Of a stretch of DNA of 64,000 nt, positions 1 through 13,453 are shown piece after piece. A model generated the notes under the pieces. That model did not search any database and was not told where the DNA came from. It was given only the letters and a program-made list of their open reading frames with translations. The stretch's first letter is position 1. The number at the start of each line of letters is the position of its first letter. This stretch comes from Anticarsia gemmatalis. Lineage: Eukaryota > Arthropoda > Insecta > Lepidoptera > Erebidae. The DNA is taken from the NCBI RefSeq assembly GCF_050436995.1, contig NC_134764.1, positions 7,564,001 to 7,628,000 on the forward strand, given 5' to 3'. The position numbers and the translations under genes were made by a program.

Positions 1-1324
1 CTAACTAACTTACGTCATACAAAAATCACTTATATCTATGAAAAGAAACACTAACAAATGTTATGTACAATCTTTATAAAAACTTTACATAAACAAATAA
101 AGATGTACAAAAAAGCGACATTTAGCCCGGTTTGACTACTTCTGGATAAGTATTAGATAACTTATAATATTGAATTTTGACAGTAGTTTGTGATATCCGT
201 CGCTTTATCTAGTAGTTTGGTTATCTAACATTTATTAATAAGCTGTGAAACTAGCGCTTATTCATATAAAGCCTCATGTAAAACTTAAGTTAATGTTATA
301 CTACACAAGATGATATTAATGCAAATTATTTAGTAACACGATAAATTATTTTAAAATAATTGAGAATTACATTATTATATTGGACATCTCAGACGGATTA
401 TTTAATTGATCTGATTGAATTATTTAGATTATTTCCTGCTAGAATCGGAGATATTCTGTTTATAATGTTGTATCTGTAAGGTTCAAGAATTTTATCATTC
501 AACACCCAATAAAAAATGTTTGTAACTAATTGAGGGGTATCTTTTACAATATACTGCTTTTATGTACTTCTGTGTCTACGAACAGAAATACAAAAATAAA
601 GCATTAATTCATATTAGTATAATGTGCAAGTAGTTAACGAGTGACAATGTTCTTACTGAGATCTCAGGTCATCTCTCAAACACTATTCCTTTCATGTAAT
701 AAAATGTGATATTCGCTATAAAACAGTGAATATTTTATAATATATCCATCATAATTTTTATGACAGGAATCATTTTCGGACTTTTGCAAACATTATTATA
801 CTAAAACATTATTTGTTAAAAGGTGTTTGTGCAACAATCTCAAAAGCACAACCTTTTTTATATTTTTCATCTTAAAGACGACCCATCCTTATTTTTTCGG
901 TAGATGCCAGTCTGTCTACTAGACTTATTTTTTTGTCTACCTACCCTGCACAAGACTCTGAGTGGCCAGTCTATGTTAAAGGCATCCCATCCCAGTCGTT
1001 TTACCTACGCGTTAATATAGTTAGACAAGAATTTAATAAGACATCCTTCAGCCTAGTTAAAGCCAATTAGTTTTTATCAATAAGATGTTTCACCCCATTA
1101 TTTATTAAAATGAAAACAAAAGTGAATCACACACAAATATCGTCTACCTTTGATTATCTGATATACTAGAAAAACAGAAAAACTAGTCAAAACAGAGTTT
1201 TACAGTTTTTTTATAACTTTATAGAATGTAGCGTGCAAACTATTGATGAACTCACTTCGTAACCGTTTAAAATACCTAAATATTTGGCATCATACATTCT
1301 GGTCCCTTCACCGTTCACTTATTA

Positions 1325-1567
1325 AATTGGCCATAGTTAAACGGAAACGATCCAACCCACACAGACGTAGTTTCGAGATATTTAACTTTTAAGTTCAGAT
1401 CACTAACTTTGGGGACTAACTCAGGACTATAACTTCATGGTGGGTTTGAATTTTACTTGGATTGTTTTCGTGATATTAAAATTTTAACTTCAAGGAGTGT
1501 TTTGGTATACATAACTCATTTTACCCATAGTGTGGGTTGGATCCTTTCCGTTTAACTATGGCCAATT
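1325..1567. mobile_element. MITE with about 38-bp terminal inverted repeats
   Basis: Bases 1325-1362 and 1530-1567 are reverse complements with a single mismatch; the ends read AATTGGCCATAG and its complement. The 243-bp unit has no coding capacity, as expected of a non-autonomous DNA transposon. I could not assign a superfamily, because no clear target-site duplication is visible. Confidence 0.7.
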
Positions 1568-2540
1568 GTTCCTGATATAACACCTATTTATAACTTTAAC
1601 TGCGTTACCACCAACGATGCGTAAGTTCTTTCACAACTGATATTTATTAGGTGCACACTCCGCACCCTTATTGAAATAAAGTCATAAGCGACTAGACGTC
1701 GGTACAATAATATGACATTCTTCCTCTGAAGATGCGACTCTTAGTAGTGCGTGCACAAACTGCGTATACGTCCGTACGTATCACATTTTGAGAAATGATT
1801 TGTACGTTTTCGCAACGCATTGGCATAGCATTAATAGTAGCTTTATTGAATACATTACATACTGAACAATCAAGCAATTTGTATAAATTTAATGATTTGG
1901 TATGTGATACAGGCGATACAATATTTTCTTATTTTCGTATCAAATGTTGTGCCATGTTTACTATGTTTACTGAATGGATAAGTATGGATTAACCAGTGGT
2001 ATCGCCACAAATTTACCAAAGAATTTTGTTAGATATAACACATCCTACGCAGGTAGCAACGCAGATTTTCTATTCAATGCATTTTACATTCTTCACCCAC
2101 TTACATTTGCCAATTGAAATGTTTTGATAACACAAAATGAAAATATTAATGAAAGAGATATTACTGATTTTATCGCGGCTTTATTCCATAATTTCGACAT
2201 AATTCGGATATATACCGATAAAATCTGTAAAAGTCTTTCAAAATGATGTACAAAATCTAATTTATTTATTGACAATATTGATACTGCCTTAATAAACAAA
2301 GTGTAAACACGGATTAGTTAATCTATATTTTGCCACTTTCACTCAAGTATGAAACTATCTTAGTGGGAAAAAGACAAAACACTGTATAACTAATCTGAGT
2401 TTACACAACGATTCTTACAGTCCAACAACTTAGTAGAGATCCTTGGCATGTACGATTTATCTTGTAATAATTCTCTGTATTTTCAATAAAAAGTAGCTGT
2501 ATCAAACAGGCCACCGTCAACTGCATAAAGCTGTGCGTAT

Positions 2541-2677
2541 ACTGCGCTGGAATCGGAGCGTACGGTCACTTTGTATTAATTTCTACAACACCAAAATGCC
2601 CATCTAGTGGATGCGGTACCGTAGAAATTACAAAGAACAAATCTTTACGGTCCGTACGCTCCGATGCCGAAGCAGTG
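2541..2677. mobile_element. Short inverted-repeat element (MITE)
   Basis: The 14-base motif ATCGGAGCGTACGG at 2552-2565 is matched by its exact complement at 2652-2665. The similarity continues more weakly inward and outward, giving a unit of about 135 bp without coding capacity. The exact termini are uncertain. Confidence 0.5.
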
Positions 2678-2699
2678 GACATGAATGAAAATAAATTTA

Positions 2700-2875
2700 A
2701 CCCATTGATGTCCCACTGCCGGGCAAGTGTCTTCTCTCGTAATGAGGAAGAAGCTAGGCTTTAGTCCACCACGCTCGCCTAGTGCGGGTTAGGGACTTTG
2801 CATACCTTCAAGAACTGTTCAAAAGAACTCTAGACATGCAATATCTGAATTTAGTATACCAGGCTCTCTACTAAG
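2700..2875 (+). repeat. Lepidopteran interspersed repeat, partial copy
   Basis: This copy begins with a variant of CCCACTGCTGGGCAAGG, followed by a TAATGAGG segment and the GTCCACCACGCT block. It matches the fuller copy at about 16496-16805. Further fragments lie near 4483-4560, 24015-24130 (reverse), 30428-30590 (3' half), 42118-42210 and 50000-50075 (reverse). The family is common in Lepidoptera; it looks SINE-like, but I cannot name it with certainty. Confidence 0.6.
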
Positions 2876-2953
2876 ATGTTGGAAAGTGAAGCAGTTATTA
2901 TATACAACACAGATCACGAGTTATTACATTTAATATCTTAATTTTAATTAATT

Positions 2954-5900
2954 TTATTGTGGTGGTTGCTGCTCTGCCATACTCATTAGCATATTAGCTA
3001 ATAGATTTTGGAAACTAGCCGTCGCGTTGGCACCTAAAGGATTTTGGAAAGTAGGAGTTTGGAAAGTGCTTTGTAAATTAGGGGCTTGTAAAGTAGGCTG
3101 TTGGAAGGTAGGGGTTTGAAAGCTAGTGCTAGGAAAACTAGGAGTTTGGAAAGTGGGGGTTTGGAAACTGGTTCCTGGAAAGCTTGGTGTTTGGAAAGTA
3201 GGGGTGGGGGCGGCTCCATAGCCCATACCCGCTGTGGCGCCTTGCAGAACCTGTGATAATAGTACGATATTAGTTTCAAATAGTATTTGTTTTTGTAATA
3301 ATCTGAATGTTTACTATGCAAAGTGTATGCTGAAGGATGAAAACTAGATTGTTGCTAGTTATTAGATTAAGTTACGTGAATAAAATAAAAGTCGTCTTCT
3401 TAAATTGATATTAGAATTTTACAAAAAGATATTAATTTAGAGAATTTAATTTTAAGATATTTTTTACCTTTTCCAGTTCAAGGAACGTTGGGTTGACGGG
3501 ATTGGAAGCAGCCACTTGCTGAAATACAAGTAAAATATATAGGTTAAAGGATACGTTTTCATAGAAACTACTAAACTCGCATGTATGAAATTCGAGTCAT
3601 GATAGATCGAGGTCCAGACTCATACATATGAAACCATAAAAAAAAACTGACAGACTTCGGACTCAAGAGCGGTTTTCTATTACAATCGACAACCGGCTCT
3701 CTGCAATTATTATGAAATCCTGACCAGCGCCAAAAGTGTAACTCACAAGAACATTTTTTTCCATACTATAAGTAATTTTAAATGTCCAACTTTAGATACT
3801 CGAAGGTACCGACCGTAGTGGTATAGTTCTTTGAAACTTACCGGTTTAAACAACGTGACAAGGACGGTACATAGACGCTCGTGTTTAGCGTTCAACTGCG
3901 CCATTTTTGTTTTAATGTCATCGCTCTTCATGATCATTTTCTCTGCTTTATCCTTGTTGTATTGGTATCTGCAACACCATAATATAAATAAATATAACCA
4001 CCGAAATGTATGTATAATGCATAACTTTTGAAGTCCAAGAACCAAGTCGTATATTTTTTTTTAATATGTTTGTAACTGTCAGGACTAGACTTGTATGGGA
4101 TCGATGGGATCAAAATTCCCACAGGAATGGCATAAACGGGATAAAAGTGTACCATACCCGGACGACGTCGGGCCAGTCTACTAGTACATAATAAGAATTA
4201 TTAATATTGTGAATGCGAGAATCTGTTTCTTGTGCCCTCATGGGTAACCCACTGAACCAGTCTTGATGAAATGACAAAGGAAGATACTATACAGGGAGTG
4301 TTCCCTGGATAAAAAACTTATTTGATTTTTTCAAAGTCCACTTCTAAGCGCCAGAAGTAGAGGATGCTTTTAAAAAAACGATATCTATATTTACAAAGTT
4401 ACTATTACGTGTGTCACGTGACTTGATTATAAAAAAAAATACTAAAACTATTCGAAGCTAGTTAGTACATTAATATTTTAACCCTCTGCTGGGCAAGGGT
4501 CTTCTCCCATAATTAGATAGTCAAGCCTCCATTTCGCTGACAAGTGCGGGTTGGCAACATTATTATGCATTTAAAATGACTAGTTAACATACCTGAATTC
4601 ACTCGTCTCGCAATTAGTGCACTTCTTCGGTAGAGATTCCAACGTCTCCGCTGCCAGACGAGGTGTATCTAAAAAGAAAGTTTAATAGAATAAAAAGACT
4701 GATATTACAAACTGAATCATTTATCACTTAGACTTGGAACATACATATTAGGTTCGGCAGTAATCGGCTTAGCCGGGTAGCAAAACCGAATCCCAAAGGA
4801 AGTACCCGATCGCCACAAGAGTCCGATTCGGCTTTGTTGTTTGATAAACACTACCGAATGTAACGTCGAAACTCCGGCGCGAATTTATGTGTAGCAAGTC
4901 TTAATTATAATGTCATATTGTATTAAATCTATGCTTTCATAATATTATAATCAAACCACGTTGGAGTCGGCTTTTAGTCTCACCGGATGCAGCTGGATAC
5001 CAGTATTTTACATGGAGCGACTGCCTATCTGACCTCCTAAAACCAGTTACCTAGGTTAAAAAACGATACTCTTCGGAAAGACTGGTTGTCGAACTACTGT
5101 TAACGACTGTCAAAGTTCTTTGAAAATGACAACCGGGACCCACAATTTAACGTGCCTTCCGAAACACGGAGGAACGCGATATGTATAAGATAACTAACGA
5201 TAAGATGATTGAATGACTTACACTCTTCCATCTCGCTGTAAGCTCGTTTGAGAGTGGGCTCCGGCGTCATCGTGGCGGTGGGTGACGTGTACACCTGCTG
5301 GACGGGCGCCGGCTGCGGCTGCTGCATCATGTACGACATGTCCATGACCGGCATGGATGTCATGCTGAAACAAACATATCATCTGTTAAAGCTAAGAACA
5401 AGTAAGGCAGCTTGTGGTTTAAGTGTGGTGTAAAATAAAGTATTGTATGAAAACAACTATTATTTCAAAAGATTTAAAAAATCTTCCGCACTAAGAATTT
5501 GTTTTAAGTAAGATCGCACAACTAATCGCTCCGTGTGGGAATTGGACTCGGTGGTGAGCACCTTATAAAGCACTACGCCATAGAGGTCGTTAAAACTTCT
5601 GTCAATATTTTTTAACTAAGCTATCAGTTTTTTTTATCAGCTTGTACACATAATACTAAGATGCACAACGGGTCATATCCGCGGTGAAAATCATATAAAG
5701 GTTTCTATACTTTATTCTAACCTGACGTTTCGACCGAGTTACACTCACACTGGCTAAAAATAAGGTATCCTAATATTTCTTAGTATTTGTTACTTATCCA
5801 GAAACCTTTATTTACCTGGGATCAACAGCCGCAGTGGTGTAGTACATTTGAGGATCTGGCATTGGTTCTGAAAAAGATAATACCAATTTAATTTGATACA

Positions 5901-8900
5901 ACTTTAACTGGGAGAGGAGAGAGAGAATAGTATCATACTATTGGGTTTTTAAATAGCGTAGTACATAGTTGTTGAAAGTATTTTACATTTGCATAATATA
6001 TAGTCGTACGACGTAAGATGCGACTGTGTTAGTATAGAATGCGCTAGTAAGCAAGCCGCTGCGCAGAAAATGACAAGAAAATATGAATGGCAAGGAAAGC
6101 AGGCGACGCGACGGAGAGTTAACGACGACAACTTCCCTACACTTTATCACATGAGTGTAAAAAATGAATTCATGAAATAAGCTTTGTAACAAAGTAACAC
6201 TCTGCAAAACGATCTCCCAGCAAGTTGCTTAAACATATGAATTAATCATCAAAATACATTAATGCATGACACAGTTCCATTTTATCGTTAGTTGTATAGG
6301 GAAAACCTTAAAATATTTCAGCGCTTGCAGCTAGCCAATAGTACAAATCGCATTAAAAATCAATATGACAAAGTTGAGGTTCGCCTGGTGACCTAATTGT
6401 GTCAAAGGATTAACTGCGGTTGTGAATGTTGTTTGCATGTCCACATGTAAATGGGAAACTGAAAAGATTTGGCATGATAACAGATTATTTCCGGGATGAC
6501 AGATACTCTATTTCGCGGGCAGAGCCGCGGGCATATGCTAATTAATGTTCATACTTGCTTCACATTGAGGTTTCATACCTTCCGGCGGCGGCGGTGGCGG
6601 CGGGGGCGGGGGCTGCTCGACGGGTGGGGGCGGTGGTGGAGGAGCTGCTGCAGCCGGCTGCGGCGGCGGCTTTTTCAAGTGAGCTATAGCATGCGGCGGC
6701 AAGTACCCCGTGCGAAAGAAGAACTCCTTCTCGAACACTGTCGCGTGAACGAACTTACACCGCTCGTATGTACACATACGATTCTGATAGTTTCTACAGA
6801 ACGTGTACACACCCGGCAACTGTGAAACTATCAGCTCGTGAGCGAAGATACAAGCGGATCCTTTCTCACAAGTGCCACGAGCAAAATTACGACACATTGT
6901 CCGTTCTTTAGGCGCCTCTGCGCAAGTGTGTACCACAGGCTCCTGTGGAGCATCCGAAGCTTGTTTGTCTGATGCGTCTTGAAGGTAATTTTTGTACATC
7001 TGCTCATATGATGTGACAGTACTGTTGTACTGGTATCCATCATCTATCACCTCTTGTTTGATCACCACCTCCGGGTTCTCTGGCGGTGGCGGGTCGGGCG
7101 GCAGTGGCGGGTTCACTGCCACCTGCATCGCCACACTGTGTGACGTCACAGTGTGCGATGTCGCCGTGTGTGACGTCACGGTGTGTGAAGTTTTGACTTT
7201 TTCTAGTTTATTGTGGTTTTTTTTATCCTTTTCTTGACTTGAAACAGTGATTTTGATTTTATCCTGTTTCACAACGGCAGCTTTTTCTTTTTCAATTTTG
7301 CCGACATTTATTTTAAGCTTTTTAGTGTCTTGCTTTAAGGCCTCCTTTTTTTCTTCCTTCTGTTCCTTGCGAGATTTGACTTTTTCTTGTTCGTTGTGAC
7401 TTTCCGTCGAGGCATGTTGCTGAACGCCGCTGCAGCCAGCACCGGCGTTCATCTCCTAGAATTAAAAATGGTCGTTTCGGTTATTCGACCTACCGGACTT
7501 TAAGAGTAAGGGAATAGAGAGTGTACCTGTGTATTGTGCACATAATTGGACACTATAACGAAATCCTGCATCAATGGCCAGTTTCAATGAAACTGACAGC
7601 CGCAGCCGGATATCGGTTAGGACATTATTATTTATTAAATAAAACATTATTCATTGGGGACCGCGAAGTTTATAGGCCCGTTTCTTCGTCAAAAGTAACA
7701 GCGAAAGTACGGAGATAAAATACAAATGTCAATGAAATTTGTTTAGTTTTACATTTGAGGAAAAAACTGGCCGTTATTATGTAAGGTGTTTCAATTACCT
7801 CAAATTTACTCTTCAAGTATTTCTTCATATGTTTAAAGTTTGGTGACGGACGGAAATTAATCGATTCTTCGTAGCCCTGCGTCGCCGCCGGCTTGCCTAA
7901 AAAAACACACAATAATCTACCTAAATATAAACAATTTAAATTAAAACATTATCACATTGTATAATTATTGAATAAATTACTGAAATTTACAGGTCACACA
8001 CAGAAAAGAAGTTCAGAAATCATATAAGGCAAAAATATAAGACCAGTCGCAGTTGCTGTGCTACGTCAATACGTTGTAATAATTGCTATCCTATGTGTAT
8101 ATTATTAATTTCAATATTAGGTTAGGGAAAAAGTCTTTTACGCATTATCATATGTATGAACTTGTAATAAAATCTTTTCTCTACACAAAAAAGCTGGATA
8201 TTTGGGTACCTCACGAGCTCATTGAAAGAATTGTAATGAAAGGTGTACTCATTTGTGATTCTTGAACCCAAAGAGATTTTATTACAAGTTACAACCTTTT
8301 CCCCAACCTAATATTTTTAACTTCATGTACAAAGTTGTATACAATACAATAAAGCACTTAATTATGAGGTCCCCCTGTATACTTATATGTATCATTCATT
8401 CAATAATATTTAGATAGGCAGGCAGAGAGAGGAACAAACCGCACATTCTCCATCTCAAATAATGCATAAGTATCAAATGCAGATCAAAAATTTGCCATAA
8501 ATGCGTAACAGATGGAAGAAGTCATTTTCGCACCAATAATAGTTAGTATTGATCTTTATTCTATTTTTAGTAGAGCATAGGCAGTTTTTGAGTGGTGTTT
8601 TGAAAGAGTATGGATGAATATGAGACTGCTTTAGTTGTGTATGGCTCTATATATTGCAATAAGATTACTCCCATTGCAGGGGAATAAAATTTTAAGTGGC
8701 AAATAATATATGTCATACGCATCTGCCTACACTTCCGATATAACAAGCGTTATGTATGTATATCGCACTTTCACAAACTTACTTTTCATGATCATAGTTT
8801 GGATGCATTCCAAGGCAGGATTTTATATAGCAGTGTATTATCATAAAGTTTAAGAAGCATAACTTATATGGAATTGATGTATTGATTGTATAATTATATG

Positions 8901-10009
8901 TAACATTTTGATTTTGAAATGAAACAAAATACAACATGCAGCAAACACATAATAATAAGTAGCAAATACGATAATAATGTACACAAATAGCTAAAACATA
9001 TGCCTGGTTGGAAACCAGTAAAATTGTTTTGTGTTTCAGATATGTATACCTACAAGATAATATGATATTATGTTAAATACTGTACTAAAATAAAGGTGTG
9101 TTTTCAATATAACCAAGAATTTCTATCTGAGGCTACAACTCAGTTGGCATTACATTGCAGCTTTCACATAAGTTATTATTTACCATTATTAAAAAAAAAA
9201 TGTACAGATTACTGGCTCTCTCAATTGACAACTATTTGAAACCCACTACTCTGTACATGGCTTTATTCCGTAGATTACTGAAATTAACACATTATGTCAA
9301 AGCAGTAACATACTGTTGTGAACATCAATTTGATGTACCTACACAAGTTGTCAGATGTGGTATGCATGCAGATCAGTCTATCAAGCAGTCAAATTGATCC
9401 AACCAATCAACGCTAGCTTAGTGAATCTGTGTTAAGAATTATATAACACTATCATGCAAATGAACTACTTAAAAGGCAAACAAGATCATCAAACAATTTC
9501 ATTTGAAAAATTTTAAAGATCTTAGTTGGTAGAGTTTCACTTTAACCTTTCAAAAAGCAAGAGAATATTAGCATCAATTAAGGATATAGCCATGGAACAT
9601 TGCTTTAGAAATGTTATTTATATAAATACCATGCATATATGTATCCAACTATACTTGAAAATGGAAATAAAATACATTTGTACAACTCTACATTTGCAAA
9701 TTGTCTTCACTGTTTTGTAATTAGCTAATAGCACAGTGTAATGTGTTGTTAAATGTAATAACTGTTTGATGTAAAGAATTGATAGAAATAGCCCAATGAA
9801 GAGTTTGATAAAATGAAATGTAAGTTTGTTCAATGCTGTGTTATTTAGTGTCAAAACATATTGTTTTTATTTCAATAATTCGATGCTCAGTCGTTAACTT
9901 TAACTTGTGGTATTATTGTCAACAACAATTTTATTAGCGTTTAAATTGTTTTTTTAAAACAAATAAACATCAACAAATGTTGGTACTTACTTTCCTGTGA
10001 GGGCTGCAT
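2954..10009 (-). CDS. Two-CCCH zinc-finger protein, ZC3H10/Masculinizer-like
   Basis: Nine coding exons join in frame to 579 residues plus stop: 9991-10009, 7799-7896, 6579-7455, 5816-5867, 5222-5364, 4593-4668, 3842-3968, 3468-3518 and 2954-3250. The start at 10009 is the first ATG after an in-frame TGA. Residues 60-130 are lysine-rich (likely nuclear targeting). A TSHT repeat covers about 128-146, and IKQE at 171-174 fits a sumoylation site. The CCCH fingers are C227/C235/C241/H245 and C259/C267/C272/H276, followed by FRTGYLPP as in ZC3H10. A poly-proline run, methionine/proline-rich segment, KKCTNC (C413/C416) and FQTP repeats come next. Two fingers plus a downstream C-x2-C is the layout of Masculinizer, the male-determining factor of Lepidoptera. 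The gene structure is well supported. The choice between Masc and a general ZC3H10-like RNA-binding protein is inference. Confidence 0.88.
8117..8311. mobile_element. Mariner-type MITE, copy 1
   Basis: The ends read TTAGGTTAGGGAAAAAG and, in complement, TTAGGTTGGGGAAAAGG, and the unit is flanked by TA on both sides. A second internal inverted pair (AACTTGTAATAAAATCT) supports a hairpin-like structure. It lies in the second intron-sized gap of the zinc-finger gene (between exons 1 and 2). A related copy in the opposite orientation is at 25864-26057. Confidence 0.75.
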
Positions 10010-13000
10010 TTCGTTTGCCTTTATGGCAAATCTTACACGCTTCAGGGTTGTTTTTTTGGTTACCGATTTGTTTTTAATTATGAGTACAAAATATATTCAA
10101 TATTAATACCGGCCAATAGAGCTGCTCTACTGTAAGACACGTAAATAGGCCAGGATAGACTTCCAGACAGAACACACTGTTATTTTCCAACCGTACACGT
10201 TTATACCATTATGATACACGAAAACACAGATAATGACTCAACTTGTGTTTATCCCACCCATCACTCATCACAGTCCCAGAATACGAGCAGAAATACTTTA
10301 ACTAATTCCGTCTTTAAGTTCCATAACTCTGGACTCTAGCGGATATTTTGTTGAACTAACACTGTCTAACACGAAGTCGATAGATATCGTTCGTAAATAC
10401 CACGTTAAGTTCCTCTGTCAAAACGAAACGTAAATCAATTATTATTACCTTTAACATGGATTATGGAATATAAATTATCTTGAATAATTTACTACGATAA
10501 AATACCACCAAATAATACTTTTTATATGTACGCAAAACATATTTCATTTCAATTTTGGAAAGAAGATAAGACGTAGAATATGCTCTTCGTAAATTGAAAC
10601 GTAAAGTTGAAATTACGTTACGTCATTCCTTCTAATGTGTAGAATTCAAGCAGCTCTAACTCTACATTGTAGAAATTAGATGCATTTAATCTTATAGACA
10701 AAGCTAATTAATTAATATTATGTCTCTTTCTTTATCGGTATTTCTAACGACCGCTACATATTTGAAGAAACGTCCATCTCGAAAATATCGAGAAAGAAAA
10801 TGTTGACTGCTTAAGTAAATTCCCTTTTTTTTGGCGTAGAGACGAAATAAACAAACAACATCAACTTAAACAGCACAATAGAGTACAGAATAGATATACC
10901 TACCTAGGCACTTATGTAGCTTTTCTTCAATTTTAAATTATTTTAATATGGAAAACTTGGTAGGAGAACCAGTTTTACCTTGACCATTTTTTTGTATTCG
11001 GCATGTTTGACATACCTACCTAGTTGTAGGTACTGTCTAGGTACATCTGTCTTGTATGACTGAAAGAAAAGACGATTTACCTAGCTACGTAGAGATTTTA
11101 CAAAACAGTATCTTAATATATTTTTTTTAAATTCAAGGGTAGGTACCTAATCTGTCCTAGGTAGGTAACACACAAGATGTAGGCACAGTGACTCTGATTT
11201 AGCGCCTGCTAGCTTTATTTTTTTCAGTTTATTACGCTTGAACTAATGAAAGCTTGAGGTATCTTGTAATTGTTGACCAATTTCCGATCTCAATGATGAT
11301 TTTTATCCGGCGACGACGACAGCCAAGGTACAATATGGCCACCACATCATTTAACACAAGCTATAAAAACCAATGCGATTAAAGTGAGAATCGGACTGCT
11401 CTCATAGCTAGAAAAACTACGATTAGATTCTAATTAAAACAATTTTCATAAACATGCATTATTTTGATTAAATTGGCATCAGGTTAAGCAGAAAAAGTTA
11501 CTTTCTGAATGTAAAAGTATAAATTACCCTTTTCAACTGTGCTCACACGACGCCGGCGCATCGCTTCTCAATACACATTAATGTTGGTAAACTACGTATT
11601 CAATTACACAAAAAACAATTTTTATAAGCGCGAGGTTAAAAAAAACACAACTGTTCTAGGTACAACGTTGACCAAGGTTCAACAGGATCCCCTACACATT
11701 AAACACTGTATGCGACTGTACAGTAGAATTTTAAATTGCCAAATGTACACTTTAATAATAATACTTTAGACAGAATGTCTGCGTTAAAATATTCACAGCA
11801 TCATTTGCAATGGTGGCGCGTATTCTGTTTGTTGTTTTGCTCTCGATGAGTTTGATTTAATCTGCGCTGCACACCTGCGTACTGCACAATATTGATTTAT
11901 GAGCTTCAAAGTTCATAGTGCCTTTATATTTATAGCCGCCGGAATCAGGCTCACGCATGACTGTAGGAAGCTAGGTACTTGCATATATATTTCCACGCCT
12001 GTTATACTCGAAGGGGTAGGTATGGGTGCATTATACTATAATAGCGATTCGCCATTTACAATATTAATCCCATGTAGGAACTAATTATGATGGTAATTCG
12101 TTATTTCTGTATTAATCACTCATAATATTATTGTCCAACAATTTAGTAGAGAGTCTGAATTCCGCAGTTGTCGGGGGTATGCAATATTGGGAATTAAGTA
12201 GATAGGTACTAATTATGTGTGCTACCTACCTATGTACATACTGTTTCTTTCAAGTTTCAGTTAGTTGCAAATATATGGGATAGAATTTGATCATCAGAAG
12301 AGAGACGCGATCGCATAGATTAATAATTTTTCATTAAAAATATACCACGCTATTCGTTGTACTTGTTTTATCTAAACGCGACTTAGCACCTTGTTGGTTA
12401 CCGTCGAGCTTTCACTGGTCATGGTCATTATTTCAATTATTGACAATGTAGCGAATAAACTGCATAATGCGTTTTTCGTACACGTTCTGCACTGTTCCCA
12501 TTAAGATAATGTTTCCAAAAATGGGGATATAACCTACCAGTTATCATTTTGCAACTGCTAGACACGTCTTATCCCGTAATTAAAGCGTTTGTTATGGAAA
12601 AAAACAATGAATTGTAAATAACAAATATTTATTGCAAATATCACAAACAATATACCGTAGGTACCTAATCAAGTTATATACTTAACAATAATATACTTAG
12701 TTCTAACTTAAAGTTTAAATACTGAGCAATAACAATACGGCTTAAAAATTAAAACTTTTTGTATTCGATGTCACAATCCTTCAAGGATTTATACCATACC
12801 TTAAAAATCATGTATCGCATCTTCACGCCAATGTTTAAGGTAATATCATTGAAAAGCTGTAAGCTTAGAAGAAACTTACGCAATGCAAAATTAACACATA
12901 GGTACCTAAGCTTTTTTAATTGCTAGCGATTTATAGTCAAATAACCTTGTACAGCTCCTCATTATTTTACACGAACCTAGGGAATGATTTCAACCCCTCG

Positions 13001-13453
13001 TAGACAGTTAAATAAAAGGAAATCTAGGTCACTGGTCAAGCCACATTATAAAGGGAGTCACCCCTTTTAATCATGCACCCCTTTCGCAATGTTTTGTAGC
13101 ATATTCCTGTTTTATAGCAATTATTTTGAGTTCTGCAAATGTTATTTTTGTCCAAAATTTACAGATATTAATAATAAGAGGTGCCTGCGATTCCAGGCGT
13201 GTGGTATTATTTGTTCTATAAAATATTTAGCGTATGTTGGATTACAAATATCTCCTTTGTAACTTCGATTGACTGACACGCAGACAGCTCATAAGAAATG
13301 TATTTTTTTTATATGTAGTTTTACCTTTCCTTCCGATTACTATGAAAATGTAATTCTCTAACCCATTAAAGCACGATGAATAATGCTTCAAAAGTTAACT
13401 CTTTTCTTAACATTTAAATTATGGTTTTCATAAATCACGAGATATAAGATCAT
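10010..13453. other. Intergenic: 5' flank of zinc-finger gene, 3' flank of ACS-A
   Basis: No coding exon was found here. The first part must contain the 5' untranslated region and promoter of the minus-strand zinc-finger gene; I see no TATA box I would defend. The remainder is AT-rich with no repeat that I can delimit. Confidence 0.5.

Larger units (their letters stand above)
1..2953. other. Intergenic region, no gene seen
   Basis: This AT-rich stretch lies downstream of the zinc-finger gene. I see no coding exon in it. It holds two inverted-repeat elements (1325-1567 and about 2541-2677) and a partial copy of the CCCACTGCTGGGCAAGG-type lepidopteran repeat (about 2700-2875). The short open frames here have no recognisable domain and no splice partners. 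Confidence 0.6.

Noticed and set aside
6496..6825. 109-residue plus-strand frame rich in Arg/Trp/Gly
   Set aside because: It is the antisense of the proline-rich part of the zinc-finger exon; GC-rich simple coding sequence opens the opposite strand by chance.
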